Assembly: GCA_034422115.1 (NCBI GenBank)
Contig: DAOUJW010000005.1
Span: 62,001-126,000, forward strand
Reading direction: 5' to 3'
DNA from: DAOUJW01 sp034422115
Lineage (GTDB): Bacteria > Chloroflexota > Dehalococcoidia > Lucifugimonadales > UBA2985
Length of the DNA stretch: 64,000 nt
This document shows positions 58,724 through 64,000 of the stretch, piece by piece. The translations under genes were made by a program, and so were the position numbers. Under the pieces are notes generated by a model, which was not told the DNA's origin, ran no database searches, and was given only the letters and a program-made list of their open reading frames with translations. The first letter of the stretch is position 1. The number at the start of each line of letters is the position of its first letter.

Positions 58724-59758
58724 CTACGGATACAACGCCAACTGCTCCAGGCCCTCCGCTTCCGGCATGTCAAACATGAGGTTCATGTTCTGGATGGCCT
58801 GTCCCGCCGCGCCCTTGACCAGGTTGTCCAGGCAGCTCACCACCATAAGGCGGTTGGTGCGGGTGTCCACGTGCGGGAAGACGATGCAGTTGTTGTTGCC
58901 CAGGGTGTGCTTGGTCATTGGCGACGCGTCAACCACCCGGATGAAGGGTTCGTCCCGGTAGAAGTCCTTGTACAGAGACCGCACCTCGTCAATACCCGTC
59001 TTCCCCGAGGAGATGGCCCCGTCCTTGAGCGGGACGTAGCAGGAGCTGAGGATGCCCCTTGTCATGGGTATCAGGTGGGGCAGGAAGGTGATTTTGGGGT
59101 CGTAGGAGGGCTGGTAGTGGCGAATCTCCTGGGTTATCTCCGGCAGGTGGCGGTGGCCGTTCACGGAGTAGGCCGACACGTTCTCGTTAACCTCAGAGAA
59201 GTGGGCGGTCAGGCTGAGGCCGCGCCCGGCGCCGGACACCCCGGACTTGGCATCGACGATGATGTCCTCCCCAATCAGCCCCTCGCGGATGGCCGGGGCC
59301 AGCGCCAGGATTGCGCCGGTGGGGTAGCAGCCGGGGTTGGCCACCAGGGTTGACCCCTTGATGTCGCTGCGGAACAGCTCCGTCAGCCCGTATACGGAGT
59401 CCTCCAGCAGTTCCGGTTTGGGATGCTCCACGCCGTACCACTGCTCGTACTCGGAGGCGTCCTTGAGCCGGAAGTCGGCGCTGATGTCAATCGACTTCAC
59501 TCCCTTCTCCACCAAGGGAATCAGCGCCTCTGCGCTGGCCGTCTGCGGAAGGGCGGAGAACGCGATGTCGACGCTCTCGGTCACCTCGTCCAGGATTGTC
59601 AGGTCGATGTCGCCCAGGTGCGGGAAGGCCTCGCCCAGCTTCTGGCCCACAGCGCTCCTGCCGGTGACCTGGGTAAGCTCCACCTCCGGGTGGCGGTGCA
59701 GGATGCGGGCAAGCTCAATGCCGGAGTAACCCGTTACGTTTATGATTGCAGCTTTCAT
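58724..59758 (-). CDS. argC: N-acetyl-gamma-glutamyl-phosphate reductase
   Basis: 344 aa NADPH-dependent enzyme of arginine synthesis. The nucleotide-binding start A-I-I-N-V-T-G-Y-S-G is at residues 4-13, S-A-L-P-Q near 70, catalytic Cys in A-N-P-G-C-Y-P-T-G near 141, and H-R-H-L-P-E near 204. ATG 59758 has GGAGG nine nt upstream; the frame opens 20 codons earlier without support. No other arg gene is beside it. Confidence 0.96.
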   Translation of the reverse strand: MKAAIINVTGYSGIELARILHRHPEVELTQVTGRSAVGQKLGEAFPHLGDIDLTILDEVTESVDIAFSALPQTASAEALIPLVEKGVKSIDISADFRLKDASEYEQWYGVEHPKPELLEDSVYGLTELFRSDIKGSTLVANPGCYPTGAILALAPAIREGLIGEDIIVDAKSGVSGAGRGLSLTAHFSEVNENVSAYSVNGHRHLPEITQEIRHYQPSYDPKITFLPHLIPMTRGILSSCYVPLKDGAISSGKTGIDEVRSLYKDFYRDEPFIRVVDASPMTKHTLGNNNCIVFPHVDTRTNRLMVVSCLDNLVKGAAGQAIQNMNLMFDMPEAEGLEQLALYP

Positions 59759-59854
59759 TTTTGAAGCCTCCAGAATGGGTAGACCCTCAGTATAACGCCT
59801 CTTTAGGCAAAGGGGCAACCTGCCGACGCCTGGGTCGACTGGTGGCGTCTCCCG

Positions 59855-60559
59855 TCAGTCCCCGTCCTCCTTCTTCTCCGTGACGGCCTCCATGCCGCCC
59901 TGCGCCAGGAACTCCGCCGCCTCCTGCGGGTCCATCGGCTTCAGGTCGATGCCCAACGGCGAGGATATGCCGCCGGACAGCACCATCGACATCGCCTCCG
60001 GCACGGTCATAGTCGTGTCGTAGATGTTCTCCACCGGCACCATCGCCACCCAGCCGGAGTTGGGCGTAGGCGCAGTCGGCAGGTAAATCACGCCCACGGT
60101 CTGGCCGGAGTCGAAGGCGGTGATACCGGTGAGAAAGCCCACCATCCACGCGCCCTCCCTGGGGTACTCCACAATGACGACCCGCTTGAAGCCCGCCGCG
60201 CTGTCCCCCGTGAAGGACTCTATCAGCTTCCGGGCCGGGCCGTATATTGCCCCGACCAGCGGCACCTGCAGCATGAACTCCTGCGATGCGCGGATGGCCC
60301 GACGCCCCACGCGCTTGGTCCAGAGCAGCCCCAGCAGGTACGCCGCCAGCGCAAGGGCTATCAGCCCCAGGCCGGGGATGCTCCAGCCAATGAGCGAGTC
60401 TATCGCCGGCCTCAGCAGCCCGTCGACGGTGTCGAAGGCCCACCTGACCAGCACGTAGGTAATGGCCACGGGAATCAGGATGAGCACGCCTACAATCAGC
60501 GTGCTGCGTACGTGGCCCCGCAGCCTATGGAAGAAGGGTTTTTGTGGTTGGTCTGTCAT
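59855..60559 (-). CDS. DUF502 family membrane protein
   Basis: 234 aa with two TM helices near the N-terminus (about residues 18-42 and 64-82), followed by a soluble domain. The opening R-L-R-G-H-V-R-S-T-L-I-V-G-V-L-I-L-I-P and later I-Y-G-P-A-R-K-L are DUF502 signatures; the family's function is unknown. The stop-start distance to argC is about 96 nt, so the genes may share a transcript. Confidence 0.88.
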   Translation of the reverse strand: MTDQPQKPFFHRLRGHVRSTLIVGVLILIPVAITYVLVRWAFDTVDGLLRPAIDSLIGWSIPGLGLIALALAAYLLGLLWTKRVGRRAIRASQEFMLQVPLVGAIYGPARKLIESFTGDSAAGFKRVVIVEYPREGAWMVGFLTGITAFDSGQTVGVIYLPTAPTPNSGWVAMVPVENIYDTTMTVPEAMSMVLSGGISSPLGIDLKPMDPQEAAEFLAQGGMEAVTEKKEDGD

Positions 60560-60620
60560 GGAAGGTCTCGTCCCTTATTCACGGTTCAGTCAGTTTAGGA
60601 ATAGTCTGAACAAGTTCAGT

Positions 60621-60684
60621 CCACTCCCGCGAAGGCGGGAGTCCACGCCCCACCCCTCCTGGATTCCTGCCTATGCAGGAATGG
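60621..60684. repeat. Dispersed repeat, family B (full copy)
   Basis: CCACTCCCGCGAAGGCGGGAG hairpin then GATTCCTGCCTATGCAGGAATGG hairpin. Confidence 0.8.
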
Positions 60685-60772
60685 TCATTGAAGGTGTCTT
60701 TAGGCGGGATGGTCATGTTTGTTACTTGTTCAGAGGTTTCTTAGGTCAACCGCCCCCTGGCTCCCGCTCACA

Positions 60773-60852
60773 CTGAGCTTGTCGAAGTGTGTGAGCGGGA
60801 ACATGAACGTCAGTTCCATCGCTCGAATGGTTCGACAAGCTCACCACGAGCG
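60773..60852. repeat. Family A bimodular palindromic repeat
   Basis: CCCGCTCACACTGAGCTTG...GTGTGAGCGGG and CGCTCGAATGGTTCGACAAG...CACGAGCG. The outer arm bases differ from other copies but remain complementary within each module. Confidence 0.8.
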
Positions 60853-60863
60853 TTGGAATATCT

Positions 60864-61676
60864 CTAGTCCGGGCTTGTAATCCGCGCCTTCCAGCTTGGC
60901 CTCCGCTTCTCCGCAAAGGCCCTGGCCCCCTCCGCCCGGTCCTCCGCCCCCTGCTCGCCGTACACGTCCGGCCCCGCGTTGACGTGGAAAGCGTATGGCA
61001 GGGGCAGGCCGATGGTCTTGTAGGCGTTGTGCTTCTGCCGGGCAACCGAAAGGGGCGCGCAGTCCAGTATCTTCTCCGCAAGCTCCGTGCAGTAGGACAG
61101 CAGCTCCTCCTGGGGCACAATCTTGTTGATGAGGCCCCACTTCTCGCACTCCTCCGCGTTGAGCAGCCGGGCGGTGAACAGGGCCTCCAGGGCAACGCCC
61201 ATTGGGAGCATCCGGGGCAGCATGACGGTGCCCACGTGCGCGCCCAGGCCCACCCGCGCCTCCGGGCAGCCCATGCGGGTGTTCGGCGTGCCGATGCGAA
61301 TGTCGCAGCAGGCCGCGATCTCGCAGCCGCCGCCCGCGGCCACGCCGTTGATGGCGGCGATGACGGGCTTGTTGTAGGTGGTCATTATAAGCTCCGGGGT
61401 CGCGACCTCCGTGGTGGTCGGCGGCATGGTGGACTCACCCGACCTGGAGCGCTCCGCCATCTCCTTCAGGTCGCCGCCGGCGCAGAAGGCGCGGTCGCCT
61501 GCGCCCGTGATGATAAGCACCCTCATTTCAGGGTCGTTGCGGAAGTCCGTGACGCCCTCCTGCAAGCCTCGGCTGATGTCCCGGCCCAGGGCGTTCATCC
61601 GCTCCGGGCGGTTCATGGTGAGGTAGGCAATCTGGCCCTTCTTCTCGTAGCTAACGTAGGGGTTGTCCCAGTTCAT
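60864..61676 (-). CDS. Enoyl-CoA hydratase/isomerase family protein
   Basis: 270 aa crotonase-fold enzyme. N-R-P-E-R-M-N-A-L near residue 22, oxyanion-hole F-C-A-G-G-D-L-K-E near 64, N-G-V-A-A-G-G-G-C-E near 110, and the acidic active-site region C-P-E-A-R-V-G-L near 135 are present. It acts on acyl-CoA thioesters, but the actual substrate is not evident and no fatty-acid genes are adjacent. ATG 61676 follows GGAGG; earlier in-frame codons lack support. Confidence 0.9.
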   Translation of the reverse strand: MNWDNPYVSYEKKGQIAYLTMNRPERMNALGRDISRGLQEGVTDFRNDPEMRVLIITGAGDRAFCAGGDLKEMAERSRSGESTMPPTTTEVATPELIMTTYNKPVIAAINGVAAGGGCEIAACCDIRIGTPNTRMGCPEARVGLGAHVGTVMLPRMLPMGVALEALFTARLLNAEECEKWGLINKIVPQEELLSYCTELAEKILDCAPLSVARQKHNAYKTIGLPLPYAFHVNAGPDVYGEQGAEDRAEGARAFAEKRRPSWKARITSPD

Positions 61677-61775
61677 AGCGGCCTCCAAAAGCGTAGTGAG
61701 GTATCCGACGCGAGTATACGGCAGGCTCAGCGCGGGGCGCAAATGCAGCGAGGGTAAATTCGCCGATTGAAGGTA

Positions 61776-61804
61776 TTGACATCTCCCACCCGACAGGTTA
61801 CACT
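61776..61804 (+). promoter_or_regulatory. Strong sigma-70-type promoter for rpoB
   Basis: TTGACA (61776-61781), 17 nt spacer, TACACT (61799-61804). rpoB starts 124 nt later, leaving an untranslated leader with no obvious structure. Confidence 0.75.
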
Positions 61805-61927
61805 TTCAGTCTATCGTTAATATGGCTCAAGGTATGTCCCCCATTTTTTCGCCCGGCAACTTTATTGTTGCCCTATTGTCGCGCCCGTAGTCGTCCCAAA
61901 TTGCTCGGTTTTGGAGTGTGATTTAGT

Positions 61928-64000
<2,073 letters not shown>

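Overview
This 64 kb window is a GC-rich bacterial chromosome segment that runs from a truncated purF (minus strand, left edge) to a truncated rpoB (plus strand, right edge). The gene content suggests Chloroflexota, perhaps a Dehalococcoidia or SAR202-type lineage. The hints are DUF3179 proteins, Pro/Thr-linker lipoproteins, a double-length ThyX-like protein, peptide ABC transporters and an RND permease with no adaptor gene. This placement is inference; no 16S gene is present.

Layout. 0-4.5 kb is an accessory zone: two small retropepsin-like proteins, a DUF5678-like protein, and a DNA methyltransferase-HNH fusion flanked by two 139 bp direct repeats. 4.5-15.2 kb holds a DUF6159 protein, a HAD phosphatase, rsmI, a DUF503 protein, lepA, two peptide-ABC ATPases, tRNA-Leu/Lys and the RND permease. 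15.3-24.1 kb holds tRNA-Gln, a CARDB/metallopeptidase lipoprotein, two tandem DUF3179 genes, two near-identical OppB-type permeases and a coiled-coil protein. 24.2-28.5 kb is a trpGDCFB operon with no trpE or trpA beside it. 28.6-30.5 kb is an AT-richer cassette (HD phosphohydrolase plus YwgA/Panacea-like gene). 31.3-33.5 kb is thrB plus a split aspartate kinase. 33.5-37.6 kb holds a glycosyltransferase, a TPR protein and a tandem ThyX. 37.7-39.9 kb is a small island: orphan FitA-like antitoxin, tRNA-Gly/Leu, hicAB and small ORFs. 41-64 kb is mostly core: threonine aldolase, methyltransferase, an MFS fusion, leuS, DUF47-PiT phosphate uptake, pcrA, a DUF1015 protein, ligA, pth, MFS, tRNA-Glu, argC, a DUF502 protein, an enoyl-CoA hydratase and rpoB.

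Most striking result: both DUF3179 genes are interrupted in frame by TGA at exactly the first position of the family's C-P-L-C motif (W-TGA-P-L-C). In each, coding continues in the same frame for about 250 residues. In each, a perfect 8 bp hairpin with a 3 nt loop starting in G lies at identical spacing behind the TGA, and one base pair differs by a compensatory change. I read them as tandem selenoproteins with bacterial SECIS elements (U-x-x-C redox motif). A gene caller would split them into four fragments.

The intergenic regions are crowded with short palindromic repeats: a bimodular BIME-like family built around TTCGAC/GTCGAA arms, a second family with the GATTCCTGC...GCAGGAATG hairpin, and perfect 30-32 bp palindromes. 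Several repeats sit inside over-long open frames at gene 5' ends, so I have moved those starts downstream to Shine-Dalgarno-supported codons.
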